Assembly (NCBI RefSeq): GCF_009911645.1
Contig: NZ_QWKI01000015.1
Coordinates: 1 to 37,292 of the forward strand
Reading direction: 5' to 3'
DNA: 37,292 bases
Source: Pseudoflavonifractor sp. 60
GTDB lineage: Bacteria > Bacillota > Clostridia > Oscillospirales > Oscillospiraceae
Shown: positions 1 through 7,422 of the stretch, piece after piece
Numbering within the stretch: the first letter of the stretch is position 1
Layout of the letters: every line of letters begins with the position of its first letter
Notes under the pieces: generated by a model
Databases searched by the model: none
Seen by the model: only the letters and a program-made list of their open reading frames with translations
Told to the model about the DNA's origin: nothing
Translations under genes and position numbers: made by a program

Positions 1-120
1 GTAATCTCAAATAAAAGCAGTCATCCTAAGACAATCCCCCGCCCCAGTGTGCGCACTGGGGCACCCCCTTTCAAAAGGGGGCAAGCGGCTCCGCCGCTTG
101 TGCGCTCCAACGAAGCCGGC
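1..120. repeat. Palindromic intergenic repeat, copy A (left edge, partial)
   Basis: This stretch shares its core with three other places in the window (30787-30912, 36971-37135, 37184-37292). Shared pieces are an AGAAGCAG-like segment, CCTAAGACAATCCCCCGC (here 25-42), then an ACCCCCTTT...AAAGGGGG hairpin (63-81) and an AAGCGGC..GCCGCTTG hairpin (82-100). Unique to this copy is a perfect 9-4-9 hairpin, GCCCCAGTG / CACTGGGGC, at 41-62. The left part of the element lies outside the window. It sits just downstream of the minus-strand gene ending at 158, so its hairpins could also end that transcript. No open reading frame of its own is credible. Confidence 0.75.
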
Positions 121-157
121 GGGGATTGACCGGCAGGGCGGGATTAAAGCCGCTGAA

Positions 158-1216
158 TTATCCCACCTTGACAAACTCCTTGGAGACGTAGCCGGTGCTG
201 GTGCCGCTGTAGCGGATGTGATACCAGCCATTCTCTTCGCCTAGGATGGTGACCTCTGCCCCGTTGGAGGCGCTGGCCACCTTCTCGTAGCTGGTGCCCG
301 GACCAGAGCGGATGTTCAGGCCGGTGTCCGCCCCTGTGATAATGCCCCGGCTGCTGCTACCGGTGCTGGACGTGGCGGGCTTGGGATTGCAGTACACTGT
401 ACACTGGGCGCTCAGCTGGCCGCAGACGGCGGTAATGGTGGCCCGGCCCTGACTGCTGCCCGGATTCACGTTGGTCACAAGGCCGTTTTCATCCACAGTG
501 GCCATATTGGGGTCGCTGCTGGACCAGCTCACCTCTCCGGTGACTCCGGCGGGGAGAAGGTTAGCGGTGAGCTGGAAGGTTTTGCCCCCATCCAGCGTTG
601 TATCCAGGGCGCTGAGCACCACCGCCTCCACGCCGGGGGCCAGGGGGGGCTCGTCTGTACCGCTGGTGTCCCCGCTGGAGCCGCCGGCAGGTGGAGTGGA
701 GACAGTGCCGCCGCCGCTCTTGTCCCCCTGGCTGGTGCTGGAACCGCCGGAGTTGCTGGGCTTGCCTCCAAAGATGGGCGCGCCCATAAAGCGCACCACA
801 ATGGCCGCCGCACACAGGATGACGGCAAAGGAGACGACCCACCAGGCGATACGCAGATTGGAGGCGGGCCGTCCGTAGCCGCCCCCTCTGGTGTTGGCAA
901 CCCGCTTGCCGGCGATGCCGCCGCGAACGGGGCGCTCGTCGCAGAAGGGGCAGCGCTTGTAGGTGATGGAGTAGTCCTCGCCGCAGTTCTCGCAGCGGAT
1001 GACGTCGTTGCGCCGGGTCGGGGCCTGACGCCGTTCTGTGCCGCCCCGGGCCGGGGCCTGACGGCGCTGGGTGTTCTCCGGGGGCGGGGTCTGCCGCCGC
1101 TGGGTGTTCTCCGCCGCAGGACGCCGCTGGGACGTCCCCCCCTGCCGGCGCTGTGTATTGTCTGCTCCCTGCCGGCGCTCGCTGCGGCGGGGATCGGGAT
1201 TCTGTCTTTCTGCCAT
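158..1216 (-). CDS. Membrane-anchored zinc-ribbon / Big2 / SH3b domain protein
   Basis: A 352-residue protein with an unusual domain order. Residues 1-70 are basic, low-complexity, with repeated TQRRQ/ERRQ units. A zinc ribbon follows (CENC at 75-78, CPFC at 89-92), then one membrane segment (about 123-142), a Ser/Gly/Pro-rich linker, a bacterial Ig-like (Big2) domain (about 198-277) and a C-terminal SH3b domain (about 291-352) with the LNIRSGPGTSYEKV signature. The likely topology is a cytoplasmic zinc ribbon with Big2 and SH3b outside, near peptidoglycan. The start at 1216 is chosen because GGAGGA (1223-1228) lies 6 bases upstream; an in-frame ATG at 1240 would place this site inside the gene. 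The family role is unknown; wall binding or envelope sensing is inferred from SH3b. Confidence 0.85.
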   Translation of the reverse strand: MAERQNPDPRRSERRQGADNTQRRQGGTSQRRPAAENTQRRQTPPPENTQRRQAPARGGTERRQAPTRRNDVIRCENCGEDYSITYKRCPFCDERPVRGGIAGKRVANTRGGGYGRPASNLRIAWWVVSFAVILCAAAIVVRFMGAPIFGGKPSNSGGSSTSQGDKSGGGTVSTPPAGGSSGDTSGTDEPPLAPGVEAVVLSALDTTLDGGKTFQLTANLLPAGVTGEVSWSSSDPNMATVDENGLVTNVNPGSSQGRATITAVCGQLSAQCTVYCNPKPATSSTGSSSRGIITGADTGLNIRSGPGTSYEKVASASNGAEVTILGEENGWYHIRYSGTSTGYVSKEFVKVG

Positions 1217-1260
1217 GATGGTTCCTCCAACTGTACACATTCCAAATCGAGACAGCCTCT

Positions 1261-1289
1261 ATTTTACAAGCATTTTCCCTTCCCGTCAA
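1261..1289 (-). promoter_or_regulatory. Sigma-A promoter for the zinc-ribbon/SH3b gene
   Basis: On the minus strand TTGACG (1289-1284) and TAAAAT (1266-1261) are separated by 17 bases. The first base of the gene is 45 bases downstream of the -10. Confidence 0.7.
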
Positions 1290-1347
1290 CGGTGAAACAC
1301 GGAAATAACAAAAACTTCACAATTTTATGTTAATCGCCTCTCTCCGC

Positions 1348-1376
1348 TTGACCAAACTGGGACTTTTTACTATAAT
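1348..1376 (+). promoter_or_regulatory. Sigma-A promoter for the AAA ATPase operon
   Basis: TTGACC (1348-1353) and a perfect TATAAT (1371-1376) are 17 bases apart. Its position rules out the in-frame ATG at 1327, which lies upstream of the -35. Together with the minus-strand promoter at 1261-1289 it makes a compact divergent control region. Confidence 0.8.
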
Positions 1377-1410
1377 GGTGGGCGAGAACTTTTTTGGGAG
1401 ATGTGCCCCT

Positions 1411-2829
1411 ATGAGCGCTGTGATAACCGCCAGTGAAGTCCACAAGCAGTATAACGAGGTAGTCGCCGCCTTCCGCAAGCTGATCCCCGACCCTGCCCTG
1501 CGCATGACCTTCAGCCGCCAGGTGGACGGCTACCTGCGCCAGTACGCCCTGGGGGTGTGGCAGGCGGACAGCGCCAGCTCCATCACGCCCCGGCACGTGG
1601 AGTTCTACAACGCCATCTACTCCGCCGGAAGCCCCGCCCCCGCCGCCCTCTACTGGGAGGTGGCCTCCGGCGTGGCCAACTTCGACCTGTTCCAACCCCC
1701 CGCCTTCTTTGAGGACCTGCGGCGCTGCGACCGGATGAGGGGCACCGCTCTGGCCCGGCGGTTTGCCGACCAGCTGACCCTGCTGCTCCTCCTCTTCGCC
1801 GCGGTGGACGGGGTGGTCAGCGAGAGCGAGGCGGGCTTTGTCAACGCCTGCTGCGACACCCTGTCCGCCTTGTGCGACCGGGACGGACTGAGCGCCCCTC
1901 GCCCCAACCTCCGGGCGGACGAGTTTATCACCCACAGCCCTGTCCGGCCTGCCCTCCAGCCCCAGGCCGCCCCCGTGGAACAGGAGAAAGAGCTGCCCCC
2001 GGCGGAGCCTGAGCCCACCCTGGAGGAGCTGCTGGCTGAGCTGGACCATCTGTGCGGCCTGGACCAGGTGAAGCGGGACGTGAAGAGCCTCATCAACCTG
2101 GTGAAGGTGCAAAAGCTCCGGGAGGAGGCTGGCCTCCCCGTGCCCCCCATGTCCCTCCACCTGGTCTTCCTGGGCAATCCGGGCACCGGCAAGACCACCG
2201 TGGCCCGGCTGCTGGCCAAAATCTACCACGCGGTGGGGGTGCTCTCCCAGGGCCAGCTGGTGGAGGTGGACCGCTCCGGTCTGGTGGCCGGCTTTGTGGG
2301 CCAGACCGCTTTGAAAGCCCAGGAGGCGGTGCAGAAGGCCATCGGCGGAGTGCTGTTCATCGACGAGGCCTACGCCCTGGTCAACGCCGACAGCGCCAAC
2401 GACTTCGGCCATGAGGCCATTGAGGTCATTCTGAAAAATATGGAGGACCACCGGGACGATTTGATTGTCATCGTGGCCGGGTACACCGGGCCGATGGAGC
2501 AGTTTATCCATGCCAACCCGGGGCTGGAGTCCCGCTTTAACAAGTACTTCTTCTTTGAGGACTACGACGGAGAGCAGCTGATGGAGATTTTCCGCTCCAT
2601 GTGCAAAAAGAACGGCTATACCCTCTCAGAGGAGGGGAAGAAGTTCATGGAGAAGGACCTGCAAGAGCTCTACGAGGAGCGGGATGAGAACTTCGGCAAC
2701 GCCCGGGACGTGCGCAACCTCTTTGAGCAGGCGGTGGCCCGTCAGGCCGACCGGGTTGCCCGGCTGGAGTCCCCCACCAGGGAACAGCTCATGGAGCTGC
2801 TGCCGGAGGATTTGGAGGAGACGGAATAA
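1411..2829 (+). CDS. CbbX/SpoVK-like AAA+ ATPase with TerB-like N-terminus
   Basis: A 472-residue protein. The C-terminal half is an AAA+ module of the CbbX/SpoVK type: Walker A GNPGTGKT (255-262), the family segment around [18 protein letters not shown], Walker B VLFIDE (314-319), an arginine finger in GLESRFN (R375), and a lid with [11 protein letters not shown]. The N-terminal half has a helical region with [14 protein letters not shown], which resembles TerB-like domains; that match is by eye. Members act as hexameric protein remodellers, but the client here is unknown. There is no RuBisCO or spore gene beside it. The start at 1411 fits the promoter at 1348-1376 and a GGGAG about 10 bases upstream. 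Its TAA overlaps the next ATG by one base, so translation is probably coupled. Confidence 0.85.
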   Translation: MSAVITASEVHKQYNEVVAAFRKLIPDPALRMTFSRQVDGYLRQYALGVWQADSASSITPRHVEFYNAIYSAGSPAPAALYWEVASGVANFDLFQPPAFFEDLRRCDRMRGTALARRFADQLTLLLLLFAAVDGVVSESEAGFVNACCDTLSALCDRDGLSAPRPNLRADEFITHSPVRPALQPQAAPVEQEKELPPAEPEPTLEELLAELDHLCGLDQVKRDVKSLINLVKVQKLREEAGLPVPPMSLHLVFLGNPGTGKTTVARLLAKIYHAVGVLSQGQLVEVDRSGLVAGFVGQTALKAQEAVQKAIGGVLFIDEAYALVNADSANDFGHEAIEVILKNMEDHRDDLIVIVAGYTGPMEQFIHANPGLESRFNKYFFFEDYDGEQLMEIFRSMCKKNGYTLSEEGKKFMEKDLQELYEERDENFGNARDVRNLFEQAVARQADRVARLESPTREQLMELLPEDLEETE

Positions 2830-3296
2830 TGGATTTTCAGCGGACAAACGGCCAAAACAAGGATTTTATGGAAAATTGCCGGCTCCTTGACCTGGATTTG
2901 GACCGGCGTGTCGGGAAAAAGCTCAAACGGGAAAAGTATAAGCAATACAATCTGCTGGATGAAATCCAGGAGGCCATAGTTGTCTATGACGGGCGCAAGG
3001 CCATCGGCGGCGGCGCGATTCGGAGATACGACGATGAGACGGCGGAGCTGAAACGGATCTTTGTCCGGCCGGAATATCAGGGGCGGGGCGTTGGAACGAA
3101 GCTCGTCTCCCTGCTGCTGGAATGGGCGGAGGAGCTGGGCTATCAACGAATCATTTTAGAGACCGGGGAGCTGTTGGCGGAGTCCTGCGCTGTATATCAA
3201 AAGCTGGGCTTTCAGGTCATTCCCAATTACGGTCCCTATGTGAATATGCCGGAATCCCTGTGTATGGAAAAGGACCTGCGGGAGGAATCCACATGA
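2829..3296 (+). CDS. GNAT family N-acetyltransferase
   Basis: A 155-residue single-domain GNAT enzyme that would transfer an acetyl group from acetyl-CoA to an unknown amine. The acetyl-CoA loop is [13 protein letters not shown] (about 80-92), preceded by the strand ELKRIFV and followed by the helix [11 protein letters not shown]. The later [12 protein letters not shown] segment is the usual GNAT motif B region. It starts within the stop of the AAA ATPase gene (TAATG) and its own TGA overlaps the next ATG (ATGA), so it is an internal cistron of the operon. The substrate cannot be read from the sequence. Confidence 0.9.
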   Translation: MDFQRTNGQNKDFMENCRLLDLDLDRRVGKKLKREKYKQYNLLDEIQEAIVVYDGRKAIGGGAIRRYDDETAELKRIFVRPEYQGRGVGTKLVSLLLEWAEELGYQRIILETGELLAESCAVYQKLGFQVIPNYGPYVNMPESLCMEKDLREEST

Positions 3297-4228
3297 TAAA
3301 AATCTGGGATTGGGAGAAGAAGCCGCGGACCATGCTGCGGTACCTCAAAATCGGGGACATTTTCTGCTTCCAGTACGACGGCCGCACCTACCGCTTCGGG
3401 CGGATTATGGCAAAGGTGATATTCCATATCGTGGAAATTTTTGATTACGCCGCGGAACAGCCGCTAATAACCAAGGAGGCCATTCTTCGGGCGGACCGGC
3501 TGCTGGTGACCCCGCTGGACACCTACAGCCTCTTCGACCGGAAGAGCGAGGGGGAGTGGCGGATCATCGGCCGGCAGGAGGACTACACCCCGCCGGAGGA
3601 CGCAAGGGATATCTGGTTCTCCTGGGGAGACCGCTCCGGGGCCCGGAAGTCCAACGTGTTTGATGAAACCGTGTTCATCAGCGAAGGGGAGTGGAAGGCC
3701 CTGCCACCTCTCTCCCCCGGCGGGGACTATGATGTGAAGCGGGATATTGCGAGGCGGCTGATTGAGGCAGTGGACTGGTCCCGGTATGAAACCGCCTATG
3801 GAAACGCCGCTCAGGATATCCCCCATTTCCAGTGCGGGCAGACCCCCAGCGTGCCCCGCTCCCTAGAAAAACTGTTCTCCGGGAACTGGAACAAGGCTAT
3901 GGAGGCCACCAGCGACCTGTGGGCAGGACTTTGCCACCAGCACGCCTATGTGTCCTCCGCCGCCCTGCCCGCCTACGACTTCCTGATGCTTGCTCTGCAA
4001 GAGGCGGACGACAAGTTAAAGGTGGAACTGCTGGACATCTTCCTGGGCTTCGCCGTCTGCACCGGGCGGTTCAGCTCCGACGCCCTCTGGCCCCGGCAGC
4101 TGCGGGACAAGCTCATGTCGGACCTGCCCATCTTCACCGCCCTGGCCGCCTCGGAGAATGAGGATATCTCCGACTTTGCGAAACGTATTACCGGCAATCT
4201 GAATTACAAGGAGGAGTCAACATGTTAA
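3293..4228 (+). CDS. Imm26-like domain protein
   Basis: A 311-residue soluble protein with no signal peptide. The first ~60 residues ([21 protein letters not shown] ... VEIFDY) resemble the start of the Imm26 immunity-protein family, which in other genomes protects against polymorphic toxins; this is a by-eye family match. The remaining ~230 residues, including an aromatic-rich [11 protein letters not shown] segment and a helical C-terminus, I do not recognise. The ATG at 3293 overlaps the GNAT stop by four bases; longer in-frame starts lie inside the GNAT gene. No toxin gene is nearby, so if the match is right it is an orphan immunity protein or a domesticated relative. The 3' end overlaps the cupin gene by 7 bases. 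Confidence 0.6.
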   Translation: MIKIWDWEKKPRTMLRYLKIGDIFCFQYDGRTYRFGRIMAKVIFHIVEIFDYAAEQPLITKEAILRADRLLVTPLDTYSLFDRKSEGEWRIIGRQEDYTPPEDARDIWFSWGDRSGARKSNVFDETVFISEGEWKALPPLSPGGDYDVKRDIARRLIEAVDWSRYETAYGNAAQDIPHFQCGQTPSVPRSLEKLFSGNWNKAMEATSDLWAGLCHQHAYVSSAALPAYDFLMLALQEADDKLKVELLDIFLGFAVCTGRFSSDALWPRQLRDKLMSDLPIFTALAASENEDISDFAKRITGNLNYKEESTC

Positions 4229-4557
4229 TCAACTTCAACCAGATTCCCGAGACCGTCATCCCCAATATGCGGGGCGGGGAGGGCCAGGTGGTCAGCCGTA
4301 TGCACGTGGACGGGGACAACAAGATCATGAAGGGCTTTCTGGCCCCCGGCTGCTCCATCGGCCTGCACACCCACGAGACCAGCAGTGAGATTATCTTCAT
4401 CCTCTCCGGCACGGGCAAGGTGCTGTACCAGGGGGAGTATGAGCCCCTGTCCGCCGGTTCGGTCCACTACTGCCCCAAGGGCTGCGAACACAGCCTCATC
4501 AACGACAGCGACGGCGGCCTGACCTTCTTCGCCGTGGTGCCAGAGCACGGGGCATGA
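4222..4557 (+). CDS. Small cupin-domain protein
   Basis: A 111-residue single cupin_2 barrel. The first motif is visible as GCSIGLHTHETSSEIIFILSG, with metal-ligand candidates H-x-H and E; the second is YCPKGCEHSL with a late histidine. Such proteins bind a divalent metal and act as small isomerases, dioxygenases or ligand-binding modules. The substrate is not predictable. An AAGGAGG (4208-4214) lies about 7 bases before the ATG, inside the end of the preceding gene. Its stop overlaps the mtaB start (ATGA). Confidence 0.88.
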   Translation: MLINFNQIPETVIPNMRGGEGQVVSRMHVDGDNKIMKGFLAPGCSIGLHTHETSSEIIFILSGTGKVLYQGEYEPLSAGSVHYCPKGCEHSLINDSDGGLTFFAVVPEHGA

Positions 4558-5861
4558 ACATCGCCTTCTACACCCTGGGCTGCAAGGTGAACCAGTACGA
4601 GACCCAGGCGCTGGAGCAGCTCTTCACCGCCCGGGGCCACACCCTGGTCCCCTTCGAGGGGGAGGCGGACGCCTATATCATCAACACCTGCACCGTCACG
4701 GCGGTGAGCGACAAGAAGTCCCGGCAGACCATCCGGCAGGCCCGGAAGCGGTCGCCGGAGGCTCTGGTGGCGGTGTGCGGCTGCTACCCCCAGACCCACC
4801 CGGAGGACCTGGAGGAGCTGCCCGTGGACCTGGCGGCGGGCACCGGGGACCGGCAGGCCTTCGTGGAACTGGTGGAAAAAGCCTGCGCGGAGCGCCGGGA
4901 GAAAATTACCGCTCTGGACAACGCCATGCAGCGGCGGAGCTTTGAGCTGCTGCCCGCCGGGGGGCTGGAGGGCCGCACCCGGGCCATGCTCAAGGTGGAG
5001 GACGGGTGTGTCAACTTCTGCACCTACTGCATCATCCCCTACGCCCGGGGGCCGGTGCGCTCCCTGCCTCTGGCCAGCGCCGCAGAGCAGGCGGGACAGC
5101 TGGCGGCGGAGGGCTACAAGGAGCTGGTGCTCACCGGCATTGAGATCTCCTCCTGGGGCCGGGACCTGGAGGGAAAGCCGGAGCTCATCGACCTGATCGA
5201 AGGGGTGTGCGCCACCGCCCCGGACTGCCGTATCCGCCTGGGCTCCCTGGAGCCCAGGACCATCACCGAGGAATTTTGCCGGCGGGCGGCCAAACTGGAA
5301 AATCTGTGTCCCCACTTCCACCTGTCCCTCCAGTCGGGCTGCGACGCCACTCTGAAGCGGATGAATCGGAAGTACGACACCGCCCGGTTTATGGAGAGCG
5401 TGGGGCTGATTTGGGGCTATTTTCAGAATCCCGTCCCCGCCATCACCGCCGACATGATCGTCGGTTTCCCCGGAGAGACCGACGAGGAATTTTATGAGTC
5501 CATTGACTTTGCCAGGCGGTGCGCCTTTTCCTCCATGCACATCTTCCCTTACTCCAAGCGCCCGGGAACCCCGGCGGCCTCCATGCCCGGCCAGGTGCCC
5601 AAGGCCGTCAAGGAGGAGCGGGCCCGGGAGGCGGCGGAGGCGGCCGCCAGAATGGAACACAGCTATCTGAAGCAGTGGGACAAGGTGACCGTCCTCTTTG
5701 AGGAGGAGCGGGACGGCCTGTGGTGGGGCCACACCCGGCAGTACTGCAGGGTGGGGGTCCCCAGCGGGGAAAACCTCCACAATCAGCTGCGGAAGGTCCA
5801 AATTACAGTGGTGGAGAAGGGCTGGCTTTTGGGACAATTGATAAATTTGGAAAAGACGTAG
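4554..5861 (+). CDS. mtaB: tRNA t6A37 methylthiotransferase MtaB
   Basis: A 435-residue radical-SAM methylthiotransferase that converts t6A37 to ms2t6A37 in tRNAs reading ANN codons. The N-terminal MTTase domain has the three cluster cysteines at C10 (TLGCKVNQYE), C46 (NTCTV) and C77 (CGCYPQ). The radical-SAM cluster is CVNFCTYC (C152, C156, C159). The GCKVNQYET start and the IGFPGETDEEF-like segment (DMIVGFPGETDEEF) separate MtaB from MiaB and RimO. The C-terminal ~60 residues fit a short TRAM domain for tRNA binding. It is the last gene of the operon; no clear terminator follows, and the next promoter begins within 20 bases. Confidence 0.92.
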   Translation: MNIAFYTLGCKVNQYETQALEQLFTARGHTLVPFEGEADAYIINTCTVTAVSDKKSRQTIRQARKRSPEALVAVCGCYPQTHPEDLEELPVDLAAGTGDRQAFVELVEKACAERREKITALDNAMQRRSFELLPAGGLEGRTRAMLKVEDGCVNFCTYCIIPYARGPVRSLPLASAAEQAGQLAAEGYKELVLTGIEISSWGRDLEGKPELIDLIEGVCATAPDCRIRLGSLEPRTITEEFCRRAAKLENLCPHFHLSLQSGCDATLKRMNRKYDTARFMESVGLIWGYFQNPVPAITADMIVGFPGETDEEFYESIDFARRCAFSSMHIFPYSKRPGTPAASMPGQVPKAVKEERAREAAEAAARMEHSYLKQWDKVTVLFEEERDGLWWGHTRQYCRVGVPSGENLHNQLRKVQITVVEKGWLLGQLINLEKT

Positions 5862-5878
5862 CATCCAGGGCGCGGCAG

Positions 5879-5887
5879 TGGTATAAT
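5879..5887 (+). promoter_or_regulatory. Extended -10 promoter for the CofE-like gene
   Basis: TGGTATAAT is a perfect extended -10 element. No good -35 is seen at 16-18 bases, which is tolerated with extended -10 promoters. It starts 18 bases after the mtaB stop and 42 bases before the next start codon. Confidence 0.6.
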
Positions 5888-5928
5888 AACCCGGAAATTT
5901 TTTGAACCAACGAGAGGAGTCCTTTCCC

Positions 5929-6624
5929 ATGGACAACTACACCGCCAATCCCGGAAAAAATCTGGTCCGCACCGTGGACGGCGTGGATTATCTGCGCATC
6001 CCTGTAAAAACCCACCTCATCACCAAGGACGACGACATGGTGGACGTGGTGCTGAAATACCCCAAGGACAAGCTCCAGCCCGGAGATATTCTGTTTATCT
6101 CGGAAAAGGCGGTGGCCTGCACCCAGAGCCGGGCCATCCCCATGGAGGATATCCGCCCCCGAAAGCTGGCTGTGACCCTCAGCCGCTTTGTCACCAAGAC
6201 CCCCGCCGGCATCGGCCTGGGCATCCCGGAGACCATGGAGATGGCCCTCCAGGAGTGCGGGACCCTGCGCATCCTCTTTGCCGCCTTCTGCTCGGCGGTG
6301 GGCAAGCTGCTGGGGAAGCACGGCTGGTTCTATATTGTGGCCGGCCCTAAGGCCCGGGGCATCGACGGCCCCACCGAGGGCACCATTCCCCCCTATGACA
6401 ACTACGTGGTCCTCACCCCGGATGACCCCGCGGGCACCTCCAAAAAACTGGCCCAGGCCCTGGGATATCCGGTGGCCATTGTGGACATCAACGACCTGGG
6501 GGCCAACATCCTGGGCTTTTCGGAGAAGCAGCCCACCATGGACTGGCTGGCCCGGGCCCTGGGGGACAATCCTCTGGGCCAGGGGGAGGAGTGTACCCCC
6601 ATGGGCATCCTGCGCAGGGCCTGA
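5929..6624 (+). CDS. Coenzyme F420:glutamate ligase-like protein (CofE family)
   Basis: A 231-residue protein of the CofE-like amide ligase family. It shows the N-terminal strand YLRIPVKTHLI, the conserved GDILFISEKAVA segment, TPAGIGLGIPETMEMAL, and the metal/nucleotide region DDPAGTSKKLAQALGYPVAIVDINDLG. In actinobacteria and archaea CofE adds glutamates to F420-0. Homologues in Clostridia that lack F420 synthesis are common and have no settled substrate, and no other F420 gene is visible here. The start at 5929 has GAGAGGAG about 9 bases upstream; an in-frame TTG at 5902 lies before that site. The TetR gene follows after 3 bases, so the two are likely co-transcribed. Confidence 0.8.
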   Translation: MDNYTANPGKNLVRTVDGVDYLRIPVKTHLITKDDDMVDVVLKYPKDKLQPGDILFISEKAVACTQSRAIPMEDIRPRKLAVTLSRFVTKTPAGIGLGIPETMEMALQECGTLRILFAAFCSAVGKLLGKHGWFYIVAGPKARGIDGPTEGTIPPYDNYVVLTPDDPAGTSKKLAQALGYPVAIVDINDLGANILGFSEKQPTMDWLARALGDNPLGQGEECTPMGILRRA

Positions 6625-6627
6625 GCC

Positions 6628-7218
6628 ATGACCAGGAAAAATCCCCGGAACACCCGGGGCAGGATCATCGACGCGGCCTGGCGGCTGTTCTACCGCCAGG
6701 GCTACGACGACACCACCGTGGAGGAGATCATTGAGGAGTCGGGCACCTCCCGGGGGTCCTTCTACCACTATTTTCCCGGCAAGGACGGCCTGCTGTCCAC
6801 TCTGTCCGACGTCTTCGACCAGAAATACCAGTCCCTGATGGAGAGCCTCCCCCTGGAGATGGACCGGTTTGACCAGCTGCTCTATCTCAACCGGGAGCTG
6901 TTCACCATGATCGAAAACGCCATCTCTCTGGACCTGCTGGCCCGGCTGTACTCCTCCCAGCTGGTGACCCGGGGGGAGAAGTCCCTGCTGGACCATGACC
7001 GCACCTATTACAAGCTGCTTCGGCAGATCGTCCTCCAGGGCCAGGAGCGGGGGGAGCTGCGGGGGGACGTCACTGTCAACGAGATCGTCCGGGCCTACGC
7101 CCTGTGCGAGCGGGCGCTGATTTACGACTGGTGCCTGTCCGAGGGGGACTACTCCCTGGCCCGGTACAGTCAGACCATGATGCCCATGTTTTTGCAGGGG
7201 TTCCGGGGGAGCCGGTGA
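6628..7218 (+). CDS. TetR/AcrR family transcriptional regulator
   Basis: A 196-residue regulator. The N-terminal helix-turn-helix is typical: IIDAAWRLFYRQGYDDTTVEEIIEESGTSRGSFYHYF (about 13-49). The C-terminal ligand domain is unassigned. It lies 3 bases after the CofE-like gene and upstream of the symporter, so it may control either. A pair of TGTACA boxes 18 bases apart (7233-7238 and 7257-7262) just after its stop is a possible binding site, but this is weak. A strong terminator follows. Confidence 0.88.
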   Translation: MTRKNPRNTRGRIIDAAWRLFYRQGYDDTTVEEIIEESGTSRGSFYHYFPGKDGLLSTLSDVFDQKYQSLMESLPLEMDRFDQLLYLNRELFTMIENAISLDLLARLYSSQLVTRGEKSLLDHDRTYYKLLRQIVLQGQERGELRGDVTVNEIVRAYALCERALIYDWCLSEGDYSLARYSQTMMPMFLQGFRGSR

Positions 7219-7260
7219 GAAGTTTGTAGGAATGTACAAAACTTATTTTTAAAAAATGTA

Positions 7261-7303
7261 CACCTTATTTTCCTTGAAATTTCAAGGAAAATAGGGTGTT
7301 TTT
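7261..7303 (+). terminator. Rho-independent terminator after the TetR gene
   Basis: A 38-base near-perfect palindrome (7261-7298; arms CACCTTATTTTCCTTGAAA and its complement with one G-T pair) is followed by TTTTT (7299-7303) and TGATTTT. It has essentially no loop, an unusually long stem for a terminator. Confidence 0.85.
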
Positions 7304-7331
7304 GATTTTAGAGTACGGAGTTTATTCTATG

Positions 7332-7360
7332 TTGCGTTCTAGATTGATTCCTGGTATGAT
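7332..7360 (+). promoter_or_regulatory. Promoter for the sodium symporter gene
   Basis: TTGCGT (7332-7337) and TATGAT (7355-7360) are 17 bases apart. A TGG directly before the -10 makes it an extended -10. A leader of about 55 bases follows before the start at 7423. Confidence 0.65.
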
Positions 7361-7422
7361 AGCAATAATCTGCCCTCTGGGGAAGTGTGTGTCCCTGAGG
7401 GGCTTTGTTTGGGAGGAATTGT

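Noticed and set aside
1327..1410. Upstream ATG start for the AAA ATPase
   Set aside because: It lies before the -35 of the promoter at 1348-1376, so it cannot be in the transcript from that promoter.
4467..7239. Long minus-strand open frames opposite mtaB and the CofE-like/TetR genes
   Set aside because: Leu/Gly/His-rich translations without motifs, exactly opposite genes with clear families; typical shadows of GC-rich genes.
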